A stretch of DNA of 64,000 bases from an uncultured Mucilaginibacter sp. (GTDB taxonomy: Bacteria; Bacteroidota; Bacteroidia; Sphingobacteriales; Sphingobacteriaceae), in assembly GCA_903864275.1 (NCBI GenBank), contig CAIPFE010000039.1, positions 62,001 to 126,000 of the forward strand. Direction: 5' to 3'. How positions within the stretch are numbered: position 1 is the first letter of the stretch; every line of letters starts with the position of its first letter. The notes beneath the pieces were generated by a model, which saw only the letters and a list, made by a program, of their open reading frames with translations, searched no databases and was not told the origin of the DNA. A program made the translations under genes and the position numbers. Shown here one piece after another: positions 51,909 through 60,425 of this stretch.

Positions 51909-52820
51909 TTAATTTTTTGCTTTTCTTGCATATTTAAAAGCAAAATTTAGCAGGGAAAGCCGCTTTCTTCTCTTTTGACTTGGAAATAATTCTTCGTAGT
52001 ATTTTAAAATGATCGTTATTAAATAAGTTGAATTGCGTCTCGACAAATTGAGTTTGTAGGCATTTTTCAACTCTTCGATAAAAATTTTGTCTTCATATGC
52101 TAAATCTTTATACGATGCAAATGCCGAAAGCATTACATCAATTGTTTTATTTTGTGCCGATTTTGTTTGTCCCGAATTTAAACGGCGCTGCATCACTGAT
52201 GATTCGTGAATACGGTATTGGGTAAGTACCTCATCCAGGAAGATTGCTTTTTGATGATATAATGCAACAAATCCCATCCACCAATCATAAAAGCCCTCTT
52301 GAGGGAGGGGCAAAAAATAATCCAGGAATTCACGTTTGAAAAGTGTTGTATGGCCCGTAATAAAATTTGCCAGGAGTATGCCCTTATAATTATTGATCTC
52401 CAGGTTAAAGTTATTTAAAATTTCACCGGGGATAGTCTCATTACGATCATTTATATAGCTCGAGTTTGAAAATATTAACCATTTGTCGTTAATGTTATTT
52501 AACAGTAATTCCATTTTTTGGGGTAGCCAAATATCATCCTGGTCGCTTATAGCAATAAATTCACCTGTTGTTAATTTAATGGCATATTCGAAATTTTTAT
52601 TGAAACCTTGATTAGCCTCATTTTTGAAGCATTTTATTCTGGGGTCTTTCCTGGCATAGCTGCTCACAATATCAAAAGTATCATCGGTTGAGCAGTCATC
52701 AACAATAATGATCTCTAAATGTCTATAGGTTTGGCACAGAATACTATCCAATTGCTGGCTAATAAACTTTTCCCCATTATAGGTACACAAGGCTACTGAA
52801 ATTAATGGCTCCTCTTTCAT
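51909..52820 (-). CDS. Family 2 glycosyltransferase A
   Basis: A 303-residue GT2 enzyme. ISVALCTYNGEKFISQQLDS and EIIIVDDCSTDDTFDIV form the nucleotide-binding start. AISDQDDIWLPQKM (about residues 91-104) carries the DQDD motif, and YDWWMGFVALYH is another conserved block. It is a clear paralogue of the GT2 at 54869-55855, sharing the DxDD and WW blocks and many residues throughout. Soluble, so it probably acts at the membrane face on a lipid-linked acceptor. Confidence 0.92.
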   Translation of the reverse strand: MKEEPLISVALCTYNGEKFISQQLDSILCQTYRHLEIIIVDDCSTDDTFDIVSSYARKDPRIKCFKNEANQGFNKNFEYAIKLTTGEFIAISDQDDIWLPQKMELLLNNINDKWLIFSNSSYINDRNETIPGEILNNFNLEINNYKGILLANFITGHTTLFKREFLDYFLPLPQEGFYDWWMGFVALYHQKAIFLDEVLTQYRIHESSVMQRRLNSGQTKSAQNKTIDVMLSAFASYKDLAYEDKIFIEELKNAYKLNLSRRNSTYLITIILKYYEELFPSQKRRKRLSLLNFAFKYARKAKN

Positions 52821-52867
52821 TCAGGGTGTTTTTATACCAAATTTTTCATCTCCAGACAATGTATCAC

Positions 52868-54010
52868 TTATATTGCCCGGAGTAATTGCGCTACGGCCTG
52901 CCAAACTTTTTCCAGGCTCACGTTCTGAATACATGGATAGGATTCGTTTTCGCCGGTTTGGTATTTGCAATTCCAGTTACAATGATAGCATTCCATTTTT
53001 TCATAAACACATAAGGGCCTGTTTTGCATATGTTCCGGGTATGGCGCGAAACGGCCGAAATGGCCCCCGCCCAAAATGCAAACAGCCTTTGTTTGGGTAG
53101 CTGCCGCGATATGAATAGCGCTTGTTTCGTTCGCGATAATTAATGCTGCATTGCCAATCAATTCTGCCAATTGAGCTAACGATGTTGTACTTATTAAATT
53201 ATTTAAACTTTTAGGTGGAAGATTTTCCATCAAAAAATCACCCATCTTTTTTTCCTGCGGGCCACCGGCAACGAAAACGGGCTGGAGTGAATGCTGATTA
53301 ATAAGCTTTATTAAAGCAAGAAATTTTTCCTTGTCCCAGCTACGTTTCAATACCCCGGCGCCAGGAAAAATAATTATCCCGTGCCTCCTCTTGTTTTCCA
53401 ATGCTATGAAAGGGCCGCTTAAAGCGACCGGCTGCTTCAGTACACGCTCAAAGAAAAACCTTGACCTGTCAAATTCAAAGTCGACACCTGCAGGCAGGGA
53501 CAATTTTTGTGTGTAGAATTTATCTGTTTTGACCTTATATTTTATGTTTATTCGTTCGGTATCACCTTCAAAGCCAATGACCTGTTTGGCTGCTGCGAGC
53601 CCTGCTAGCCCGTCGGTAATAAACGTGCGCGCAAAGGTTGGCTCTAGAACAGTTTGATAATTATTTTTAAACAGCCGCCAGCCTAATTTAAAGATTTTGA
53701 AAGGAGACTCATACAGATCATCGGAAACAATGAAGAAAAAATTATTAATAAATGAACTATCATACTTTAAAGCTAAATCCTGCCATAATTTATTGCCTAA
53801 AAGATCGATTTTGTGATCTTTAAAAATTTCTGCTTTTTTTACAATTTCAATAAAGTTCCTGAATAAAATGTAGTCGCCTATCGCATCGGCTTTAATGATC
53901 AATAAACGTTTTTGAGAATTTCGGAATTTTGCAAAGAATTTAAGCAGTAACGGGAGTTTAAGTAGGATAAAGCGGGTTAGCCTGAATAAATTTCTGTTTT
54001 TAATTGCCAT
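52868..54010 (-). CDS. Glycosyltransferase family 9 (heptosyltransferase-like)
   Basis: A 380-residue GT-B enzyme. RLLIIKADAIGDYILFRNFI (about residues 32-51) matches the heptosyltransferase N-terminal motif, with the Asp that acts as base in LPS heptosyltransferases. IIIFPGAGVLKRSWDKEKF (about 213-231) binds the donor. NETSAIHIAAATQTKAVCIL (about 292-311) is another hallmark. Together with MsbA it argues for a lipopolysaccharide-type core. Confidence 0.92.
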   Translation of the reverse strand: MAIKNRNLFRLTRFILLKLPLLLKFFAKFRNSQKRLLIIKADAIGDYILFRNFIEIVKKAEIFKDHKIDLLGNKLWQDLALKYDSSFINNFFFIVSDDLYESPFKIFKLGWRLFKNNYQTVLEPTFARTFITDGLAGLAAAKQVIGFEGDTERINIKYKVKTDKFYTQKLSLPAGVDFEFDRSRFFFERVLKQPVALSGPFIALENKRRHGIIIFPGAGVLKRSWDKEKFLALIKLINQHSLQPVFVAGGPQEKKMGDFLMENLPPKSLNNLISTTSLAQLAELIGNAALIIANETSAIHIAAATQTKAVCILGGGHFGRFAPYPEHMQNRPLCVYEKMECYHCNWNCKYQTGENESYPCIQNVSLEKVWQAVAQLLRAI

Positions 54011-54028
54011 TCAAAACAAATTTACGCT

Positions 54029-54787
54029 TTATTTATTTTGAATGAATCGTACAAACATCCCGAAGAAACCCAGCGTCCGGTTTAAGTAGCGGTAATAACT
54101 GCTGCGTTTTAAATACTTTTTAAAAAGCATATCCCTGTCCTTATCAAATACAACATCTTTAGTATAGTTAGAAAACCCTCCATCCGGAAAACTGGCCACC
54201 AAATAATCAGCGTGAACAAACGTAAACATGGGATCTTTCCAGCAGCGCAGGTTTAAATGATAATCAGCATACACCTTATATTGCAGATCGTATTGGTATT
54301 TGATAAATACTGCTTTCGGATAAAAAATTGCCTGGTGGCAAAAGTTAAGCTTGGTTAAGTAATAATCGTCATAAAGTTTTAGCAATTCTTTGCCATAGTA
54401 TATTACATTACCATAATAAATTGTGCTGGGGTCTTTTAACAACTGGATCATTTTGCTAAAGCCATCAACTAAAAGGTCATCGGCACCAAAGAAAATTACC
54501 CATTGTCCTTTAATATAGTTCAATGATTTATTCATGGCATCGTAAATACCATTGTCGGGTTCGCTTATCCAAAAATCGATGACGGTTTCATTTTCTATTA
54601 TTATATCAATGGTACCATCAGTGCTGCCACCATCACATATAATTAATTCTACAACATCCGTTTTTTGTTCGGCAACGCTTTTTATTAAAAAGGGTAAAGT
54701 TTTGGCAGCATTTAAAGTAACGCACACAATTGAAACCAATGCCTGCTTATTATATGTTCTATTTATGCTTAACCCGCCCTGCTTCAT
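54029..54787 (-). CDS. Family 2 glycosyltransferase B
   Basis: A 252-residue GT2 of the short WcaA type. VSIVCVTLNAAKTLPFLIKS and ELIICDGGSTDGTIDII start the fold, followed by WISEPDNGIYDAMNKS (D-x-G-x-Y-D-A-M-N, about residues 77-92). GQWVIFFGADD carries the acid pair. ATG 54787 was preferred over a TTG two codons earlier. It lies 18 bases before the GT9 gene and is probably coupled in expression. Confidence 0.92.
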   Translation of the reverse strand: MKQGGLSINRTYNKQALVSIVCVTLNAAKTLPFLIKSVAEQKTDVVELIICDGGSTDGTIDIIIENETVIDFWISEPDNGIYDAMNKSLNYIKGQWVIFFGADDLLVDGFSKMIQLLKDPSTIYYGNVIYYGKELLKLYDDYYLTKLNFCHQAIFYPKAVFIKYQYDLQYKVYADYHLNLRCWKDPMFTFVHADYLVASFPDGGFSNYTKDVVFDKDRDMLFKKYLKRSSYYRYLNRTLGFFGMFVRFIQNK

Positions 54788-54868
54788 ACGCAATATTAAT
54801 TGAACATATTATTTCGAACCAAGCTAAAAATACAATGTTTTTTGTTGTTACCAGGGGATATTGGGGCT

Positions 54869-55855
54869 TTAGTAAAATAATTGCATTATTATTCGTACAA
54901 AACCAACACCCTGTTTTATTTGAACAGCTTCCTTTGTCTTTAACCCCCAAATTTGTTCAAAACAATAATTCAGCTTGCTCAAAATAGGTTTTTTGCGAAT
55001 AAAAGAAATAGTTTTCAGGTTCCTAAATAAAAGTAAGCTAAGCTCAAATGACACATAACTGTTCAAGCGCTTTTTATATGCCTTATATATCTTTTCGGTT
55101 AATGCCTTATTCTTATTATACTTAAAAGCTGCACAATAGCTAAGCCAATTTGAGGTCCGCTTGAGCTTTTGAACAGATGACAATTTGTAATTGTCTTTTT
55201 TGCGCGACATCTGCAAAATATTCGTCTCACTTTTATCATGTTGCCGGTATTGGACCAGGCACTTTGGTATAAAGTCTATTTTGCCGATATTGGTTGCAAC
55301 ATAGGCCAGCCACCAGTCGTGAAAGTAGCCTTCTTTTAGGGGAAGGGCATCATCAAGCAATTCCTTTTTCATTAATATTGAATGCCCTGAAACACAATTG
55401 AAAAACAAAAAAGTTTCCGGATGCCCCCCTTTGTAAAAGTTCATCAGGTCGGACATTTTTTTATTCATCCTGGTACCATCCTTAGAAATAAACTCCGAAT
55501 CGTGATAAATAAAAATATTATCCTTTATAGCATTAACCTGCAATTCAATCTTTTGAGGGTGCCACAGGTCATCCTGGTCGCATAAAGCAACAAGGTCGCC
55601 GTTACATAAAGATACCGCCCGTTCAAAATTGGCCGTAAAACCTAAATTATTTTCATTTCGGTAAATCTTAAATTGCACATACTTTGAGGCATAATATTTT
55701 AAGATGTGAAAAGTTTCATCGGTTGAGCAATCGTCAACAACAATAATCTCGATCTGCTTATACGTTTGATTAACAAGGCTATCCAATTGTTCAGCCAAAT
55801 ATTCAGCTCCATTGTAGCTACATAACGCAATTGAAACTAGTGGACCTTGTTTCAT
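54869..55855 (-). CDS. Family 2 glycosyltransferase C
   Basis: A 328-residue GT2. VSIALCSYNGAEYLAEQLDS, EIIVVDDCSTDETFHILKYY and VALCDQDDLWHPQKIELQ (about residues 88-105) define the fold. YFHDWWLAYVA is shared with its paralogue at 51909-52820. The C-terminal about 80 residues are basic and differ. The pair flanks the GT9 and short GT2 genes, so an internal segmental duplication seems likely. Confidence 0.92.
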   Translation of the reverse strand: MKQGPLVSIALCSYNGAEYLAEQLDSLVNQTYKQIEIIVVDDCSTDETFHILKYYASKYVQFKIYRNENNLGFTANFERAVSLCNGDLVALCDQDDLWHPQKIELQVNAIKDNIFIYHDSEFISKDGTRMNKKMSDLMNFYKGGHPETFLFFNCVSGHSILMKKELLDDALPLKEGYFHDWWLAYVATNIGKIDFIPKCLVQYRQHDKSETNILQMSRKKDNYKLSSVQKLKRTSNWLSYCAAFKYNKNKALTEKIYKAYKKRLNSYVSFELSLLLFRNLKTISFIRKKPILSKLNYCFEQIWGLKTKEAVQIKQGVGFVRIIMQLFY

Positions 55856-55907
55856 TGGAGGGGTTTTTATGTGGTACTTTTACTGCTGTATAGACTCATT
55901 TTATAAA

Positions 55908-56903
55908 TCATGGTTTAAAACGAATTAATTTTTTGTTCTTAACTGAATTCCTGATTCTTTTGACTACCTTAAAAATAGAGATCCTGCTATCATTTTCCTC
56001 CAATAAATTTTCTATCCTGCCTTTATATTGTTTTATGACTTCCCTTTTCTTAAACAAGTCTTTATAGCTTTTCCATATCCACGTTTGTCCCACCAGCAGC
56101 TTCGGCAGCAAATCGATAATTGTTATTTGAAAATACCATGCCACTAATGCAAATCCATTTAAATGCAGTGCATGCACATAAAATCTGTTACGGTAGTACA
56201 CGCTTTTAACCCATTTGGCGGTTTCATAATTTTTTGTACTTGCCGAAACCTGGTGCCTGCAAACCGCCTGATGCTCATAGTAACATTTCCAGTTCAACCG
56301 CCACGCCCTTATACTTAACTCCATATCTTCGCAGTAAAAAGGAGAGAACAGTTCATAAAAACCACCTATCTCCTTAAGCTTTGCAGCATCAATTAATGCA
56401 TTGGCGCCTGATAAGTAAAAAGTCAGGAGGCGGTGGGTATCAGAATTTGCGTAATAGAAATAATCGGTTTTTAATTTTAAGCCGTTAAATTTTGGCATGC
56501 GGGCGGCATCCTGTATATGGTCGCCCTCCATATCAATTATGCGGCCCATTACACCAAATGTATCCCATGCCAAAAAATACTTCCATTGGTGCTCAAAATA
56601 ATCGGGGGTAAGTTTTACATCGGAGTTCAAAAGCAGGATCAGTTCATACCGGGCAGCTTCAATCCCCCTGTTACAGGCATAAGAAAAGCCTTTATTTTGG
56701 GGGTTAACTATCAAGACCACGTCCGGATAAACAGAACTGATAAATTCAACCGAGTCATCAGTCGAACAATCATCAACAATGATAACCTCGTAATCAGTTC
56801 CGGCATTTTTAATTGCCTCATAAGTATAGGGCAAATACTCTTGCAACAGGTGTCTGCCATTATAATTCGGAATAACTACTGAAACACTTTTCCTTATCTC
56901 CAC
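55908..56903 (-). CDS. Family 2 glycosyltransferase D (rhamnosyltransferase-like)
   Basis: A 331-residue GT2. SVSVVIPNYNGRHLLQEYLP and EVIIVDDCSTDDSVEFI begin the fold, then LILLLNSDVKLTPDYF (about residues 88-103, N-S-D) and FSPFYCEDMELSIRAWRLN (about 188-206, EDxxxxxR). It has the EDMELSIRAWR box of rhamnosyltransferase-like members. The start is GTG at 56903, 6 bases after the upstream stop. No ATG lies near the conserved N-terminus, so translation probably depends on coupling. Confidence 0.9.
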   Translation of the reverse strand: MEIRKSVSVVIPNYNGRHLLQEYLPYTYEAIKNAGTDYEVIIVDDCSTDDSVEFISSVYPDVVLIVNPQNKGFSYACNRGIEAARYELILLLNSDVKLTPDYFEHQWKYFLAWDTFGVMGRIIDMEGDHIQDAARMPKFNGLKLKTDYFYYANSDTHRLLTFYLSGANALIDAAKLKEIGGFYELFSPFYCEDMELSIRAWRLNWKCYYEHQAVCRHQVSASTKNYETAKWVKSVYYRNRFYVHALHLNGFALVAWYFQITIIDLLPKLLVGQTWIWKSYKDLFKKREVIKQYKGRIENLLEENDSRISIFKVVKRIRNSVKNKKLIRFKP

Positions 56904-56909
56904 CTGGCG

Positions 56910-57788
56910 CTATTTTACAATATTGTAATTCCTGTATTCGCTGACTCTCCAGCCCGTAATGTCCTCAATTTTTTGCAATACCTTTCTCCTGGAAGTCATT
57001 TTTTTATGTAATTGATCTAAATCTATATTAAGGTTCCAATTAGTTGCAGCGATACGTTTTTGCATTACTGCAGGGTGGCTGCCTGTAAAATGTATTAACC
57101 TGTCGGCATTTTTATAATCAAACTCAAAGGTTTCTGGCAGGTTTTGGGCCAGCCATTCATCATCATGATAAAAAAGGTTAAAGTTGCGCAGCTTGCTTTT
57201 TAGGCCCGCAGGCGGTTTAACCCAGCCATAATGATAAATATAAGCATCTATCAGTTTAACTTTAATTTTACGGCCGTTCAATCTAAACCCCTGCGCGTCC
57301 CGGTAGGAATGTATTGTTTTATTATTCCGCAATATCCTGATCTCTCGCCTGTACCACCTGCGCGAATGCCCGTAATAATCGTACGATCCATAAAAGTGCA
57401 GATATTTGAACAATAATCCTTCGATACGGGTATCCTGTAAATTATCTTCCATTTCCCTTTTTATGAGCGGAAGATATTTTTCATGTACGCATTCATCGCC
57501 TTGTATATAAAATGCCCAGTCGGCATCAGGCGATATCGCATTAAACGCTATATCAGTCTGGGCGGCAAATACTGCCCCGCCCTCGCGCAGGTTATCATCC
57601 CAAATGGTATTAACGATCCTGATCTTGGGCGAATTTATCGATCTGACTAAACCTTCTGTGCCATCGTCGCTATCACCAAGTGCCACTATAAACTCGTCAC
57701 AAACCGGCAAAATAGAAGTTATAGCTTCAACTACAGGATAATCGTTTTTTACAGCGTTCCTGATAAAAGTAAAACCGGCTACCTTCAT
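56910..57788 (-). CDS. Family 2 glycosyltransferase E
   Basis: A 292-residue glycosyltransferase. FTFIRNAVKNDYPVVEAITS and EFIVALGDSDDGTEGLVRSI (with the DSDD acid cluster) start the fold, and WAFYIQGDECVHEKYL carries the second acid. YDYYGHSRRWYRREIRILRN is a conserved later block. It is the first gene of the minus-strand glycan operon that runs to 47093, and a TATATTTG element lies about 100 bases upstream. Confidence 0.9.
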   Translation of the reverse strand: MKVAGFTFIRNAVKNDYPVVEAITSILPVCDEFIVALGDSDDGTEGLVRSINSPKIRIVNTIWDDNLREGGAVFAAQTDIAFNAISPDADWAFYIQGDECVHEKYLPLIKREMEDNLQDTRIEGLLFKYLHFYGSYDYYGHSRRWYRREIRILRNNKTIHSYRDAQGFRLNGRKIKVKLIDAYIYHYGWVKPPAGLKSKLRNFNLFYHDDEWLAQNLPETFEFDYKNADRLIHFTGSHPAVMQKRIAATNWNLNIDLDQLHKKMTSRRKVLQKIEDITGWRVSEYRNYNIVK

Positions 57789-57884
57789 TTATGTGATTTA
57801 AATACAAACAAGTTTATAAGTATTGGACTGAAGAATTTACGCTATCATTGAAGGCGTAAGTATAAAAAACCCGCACTTTCGAAG

Positions 57885-57892
57885 CAAATATA
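57885..57892 (-). promoter_or_regulatory. Likely -7 promoter element (TATATTTG) for the glycan operon
   Basis: On the minus strand TATATTTG fits TAnnTTTG and lies 97 bases before the ATG of the first glycosyltransferase, in the divergent gap with meaB. The -33 TTTG is not clear. Confidence 0.45.
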
Positions 57893-57967
57893 ACTTTATC
57901 CTGCTTTTTAGTATTATAATAATCTAAATGGCGCAATACCTGCTGCACACTTGTTTTAAATACATTA

Positions 57968-57975
57968 TATTTTTG
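57968..57975 (+). promoter_or_regulatory. Likely -7 promoter element (TATTTTTG) for meaB
   Basis: TATTTTTG fits TAnnTTTG and lies 18 bases before ATG 57994, with TTG (57951-57953) about 14 bases up. This supports start 57994 over the in-frame ATG 57928, which would lie upstream of the promoter. Confidence 0.5.
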
Positions 57976-57993
57976 TTTCTTTATATAATTCAA

Positions 57994-58887
57994 ATGATGA
58001 AAAACAGCATGCCGTATAATAAACCAGATTGTACTGATTTCCGCTCGGTTGCCCGTGCTTTAACCATTATTGAAAATGACCTGGAAGGTGCTGATGAGTT
58101 GTTAAAAAAGATTACTTTCATCAAAAATGCCCCCGTTGTCGGCATAACCGGGCCGCCGGGAGCAGGAAAAAGCACCCTGGTAAATTCATTGATCAGCCGT
58201 TTGTTAATCAATGGCAACAAAATAGCTGTTTTAGCTATCGACCCAACTTCACCATTTAATTTTGGATCATTACTCGGCGACCGGATCAGGATGGCGCCGC
58301 ATTTTAATCACCCCGATGTTTTTATCCGTTCGCTGGCCACGCGCGGGTCACTGGGCGGCCTCTCTGCAAAAACCATTGAGATGACTGATGTTCTGCGCGC
58401 CGCGGGATTTGACTATATTTTGATAGAAACTGTTGGCGTGGGCCAATCGGAAATTGAAATAGCCGGCCTCGCGGATATTACCCTGTTAGTTTTGGTACCG
58501 GAAAGTGGTGATGAGATACAAAATATTAAATCGGGCCTGATGGAGATTGCTGATGCTTTTATTATAAACAAAGCCGACAGGGCCGATGCCGACTTGTTTG
58601 CGAATAATTTAAAAAAGATGATTCAACAAAAAGGGGAAGGTCAGGTTCCTGTTTTTAAAACCGTCGCATCAAACGGGGATGGAATTAGTGAAGTGATCGA
58701 TTTCATTTTATCAGCCGCGCCTAAAAAAAATAAGCTTAAAGAGTTCCTGCTTGCAGAAAAGGCCTATAAGCTGATACAGCAAAAGCGAATGGCGGATATA
58801 AACAAAAAAGAGCTTCAACATGCTATTGCCAAAGCCTTTTCCGACCCGGATTTTAATTTGTATAGTTTTGTGGACAGATATTTTTAA
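57994..58887 (+). CDS. meaB: Methylmalonyl-CoA mutase-associated GTPase MeaB
   Basis: This G3E-type GTPase protects and reloads B12-dependent methylmalonyl-CoA mutase. With start 57994 it has 297 residues. P-loop GITGPPGAGKSTLVNSLI lies at about 44-61. AIDPTSPFNFGSLLGDRIRM (switch region), FIRSLATRGSLGGLS and VETVGVGQSE follow; NKADRADADLF (about 195-205) is the base-specificity element. All are standard. Mutase genes are not in the window. A hydrophobic extension read from 57928 is not typical, so I excluded it. Confidence 0.93.
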   Translation: MMKNSMPYNKPDCTDFRSVARALTIIENDLEGADELLKKITFIKNAPVVGITGPPGAGKSTLVNSLISRLLINGNKIAVLAIDPTSPFNFGSLLGDRIRMAPHFNHPDVFIRSLATRGSLGGLSAKTIEMTDVLRAAGFDYILIETVGVGQSEIEIAGLADITLLVLVPESGDEIQNIKSGLMEIADAFIINKADRADADLFANNLKKMIQQKGEGQVPVFKTVASNGDGISEVIDFILSAAPKKNKLKEFLLAEKAYKLIQQKRMADINKKELQHAIAKAFSDPDFNLYSFVDRYF

Positions 58888-58984
58888 TTTCGGATATACG
58901 ATTTCGGATTTGGTTTAATTTAAAAATCAGGAGACTCAAGAATATCATTAAATCCAAAATCGAAATTCCGAAATCCGAAATTCC
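58886..58984. repeat. AATTTCGGATTT-type inverted repeat between convergent genes
   Basis: The left arm (58886-58911, AATTTCGGATATACGATTTC...) faces the right arm (58950-58982, ...GAAATTCCGAAATCCGAAAT). The repeat joins the meaB stop (58885-58887) and ends 3 bases before the aminopeptidase stop at 58988. Arms are imperfect, with internal repeats of TTTCGGAT. Confidence 0.75.
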
Positions 58985-58987
58985 ATT

Positions 58988-60277
58988 CTAACTATTCATT
59001 ATCTCCTCAATATGCTCCGCCTCAACAGGGATATCAGCCATCAGGTCGATATTTCCGCCGGCTGTTATTAAAATATCGTTTTCAATCCTTACACCCAGGC
59101 CCTCTTCGGGAATGTATATGCCGGGTTCGCAGGTTAAAATATTACCTTCTTCAAAGGGTTTATACCTGCTGGCAAAGTCATGCACATCCAGGCCCAGGTG
59201 ATGTGATGTGCCATGCATGAAATATTTTTTATACAATGGCATTTTAGGGTCCTGCTTTGCAACGTCGTGCTTATCCAGCAAGCCCAGGCCTATTAATTCA
59301 TCGGTCATTATTCTTCCGACTTCGTCATGGTATTCATTCCATATTGTACCGGCAACAATAAGTTTGGTTGCAGCCCGCATTACACGCAAAACAGCGTCGT
59401 AAACATCGCGCTGCCGTTTTGTAAAACGACCGTTCACCGGCACCGAGCGGCTCATATCCGCATTGTAATTGGCATATTCGGCTGCAAAGTCGAAAAGAAT
59501 AACGTCGCCGTCGTTACAAACCTGGTTATTGTCAGTATAATGCAGTACAATTGCATTTTTGCCCGATGCAATTATAGGGCTATACGCATGTCCTGTGGCA
59601 CGCTGCCATAAAAACTCGTGGGTTATCTCGGCTTCTATTTCATATTCTGTAACACCCGGCTTAACAAATTTTAGTACCCGCACAAACGCATCACGGGTAA
59701 TATCGCAGGCTTTTTTTGTCAGTTCGATCTCGATTGCAGATTTTACAACACGCAGATCGCGCAAAATAAGCGCCGAACGTTCATAGTGATGTAAAGGGTA
59801 TTTGGCACGAAGCGTTTCAAACATCCTTATATCACGGTATGGTACGGTATGAGCGTACCGGTCATTTTCATTTGTATTTATATAAATATGTTCGGCATAA
59901 TTAATGATGGTGTGTAAAATGACGTCAAATTCGTTCAGCCAAAATATATTTTCGATGCCAGAAACCTTTTTTGCTTCTTCCTTCGTATACTTATGGCCCT
60001 CCCATATAGCAATATGCTCATTGGTTTGTCTTAAAAACAGTACTTCTTTGTATAGCGGATTAGGACAGTCGGGGAATAATAACAAAATACTTTGCTCCTG
60101 GTCGATGCCGGTGAGGTAAAAAAAGTCGGGATTCTGCTTAAATAAGAAATTCTGATCGCCGTTCCTCGGAAATTCATCGTTTGAATGGAAAATTGCTAAA
60201 GAACAGGGCTTAAGTCGTGAAAGGAAATTTTTTCTATTAATAGTAAATATATCATTACAAATGGGTAGATATTTCAT
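58988..60277 (-). CDS. pepP: Xaa-Pro aminopeptidase (aminopeptidase P, M24B)
   Basis: This cytosolic enzyme removes N-terminal residues ahead of proline. In 429 residues it has the AMP_N domain (about 1-140, with FLFKQNPDFFYLTGID). The pita-bread M24 domain follows with metal ligands in ILFDFAAEYANYNADMSRS (Asp pair), HGTSHHLGLDVHDF (His), LTCEPGIYIPE (Glu) and GVRIENDILIT (Glu). The overall order is standard. Convergent with meaB and divergent from the OmpA-family gene. Confidence 0.94.
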   Translation of the reverse strand: MKYLPICNDIFTINRKNFLSRLKPCSLAIFHSNDEFPRNGDQNFLFKQNPDFFYLTGIDQEQSILLLFPDCPNPLYKEVLFLRQTNEHIAIWEGHKYTKEEAKKVSGIENIFWLNEFDVILHTIINYAEHIYINTNENDRYAHTVPYRDIRMFETLRAKYPLHHYERSALILRDLRVVKSAIEIELTKKACDITRDAFVRVLKFVKPGVTEYEIEAEITHEFLWQRATGHAYSPIIASGKNAIVLHYTDNNQVCNDGDVILFDFAAEYANYNADMSRSVPVNGRFTKRQRDVYDAVLRVMRAATKLIVAGTIWNEYHDEVGRIMTDELIGLGLLDKHDVAKQDPKMPLYKKYFMHGTSHHLGLDVHDFASRYKPFEEGNILTCEPGIYIPEEGLGVRIENDILITAGGNIDLMADIPVEAEHIEEIMNS

Positions 60278-60353
60278 TTTTATAGCGGTAATAGTTTTTT
60301 AAAAGCTTTTTTTTTTATTTATTTGAATTAATATTACAAATTTTGGAACAATG

Positions 60354-60388
60354 TTTGGTTATTGTTTCAAACATAATTACTATTTTTG
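60354..60388 (+). promoter_or_regulatory. Likely promoter of the OmpA-family gene
   Basis: TATTTTTG at 60381-60388 fits TAnnTTTG and lies 37 bases before the ATG. TTTG at 60354-60357 (23-base spacer) or TTG at 60362-60364 (16-base spacer) could be the -33 box. The very AT-rich surroundings suit a strong promoter for an abundant protein. Confidence 0.55.
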
Positions 60389-60425
60389 AAAAAAATCACA
60401 ATTAAAATCGTTTAATCTTAAAACT

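Noticed and set aside
57928..57993. Hydrophobic N-terminal extension of MeaB
   Set aside because: MeaB is cytosolic, the extension is not family-like, and a likely promoter lies inside it at 57968-57975.
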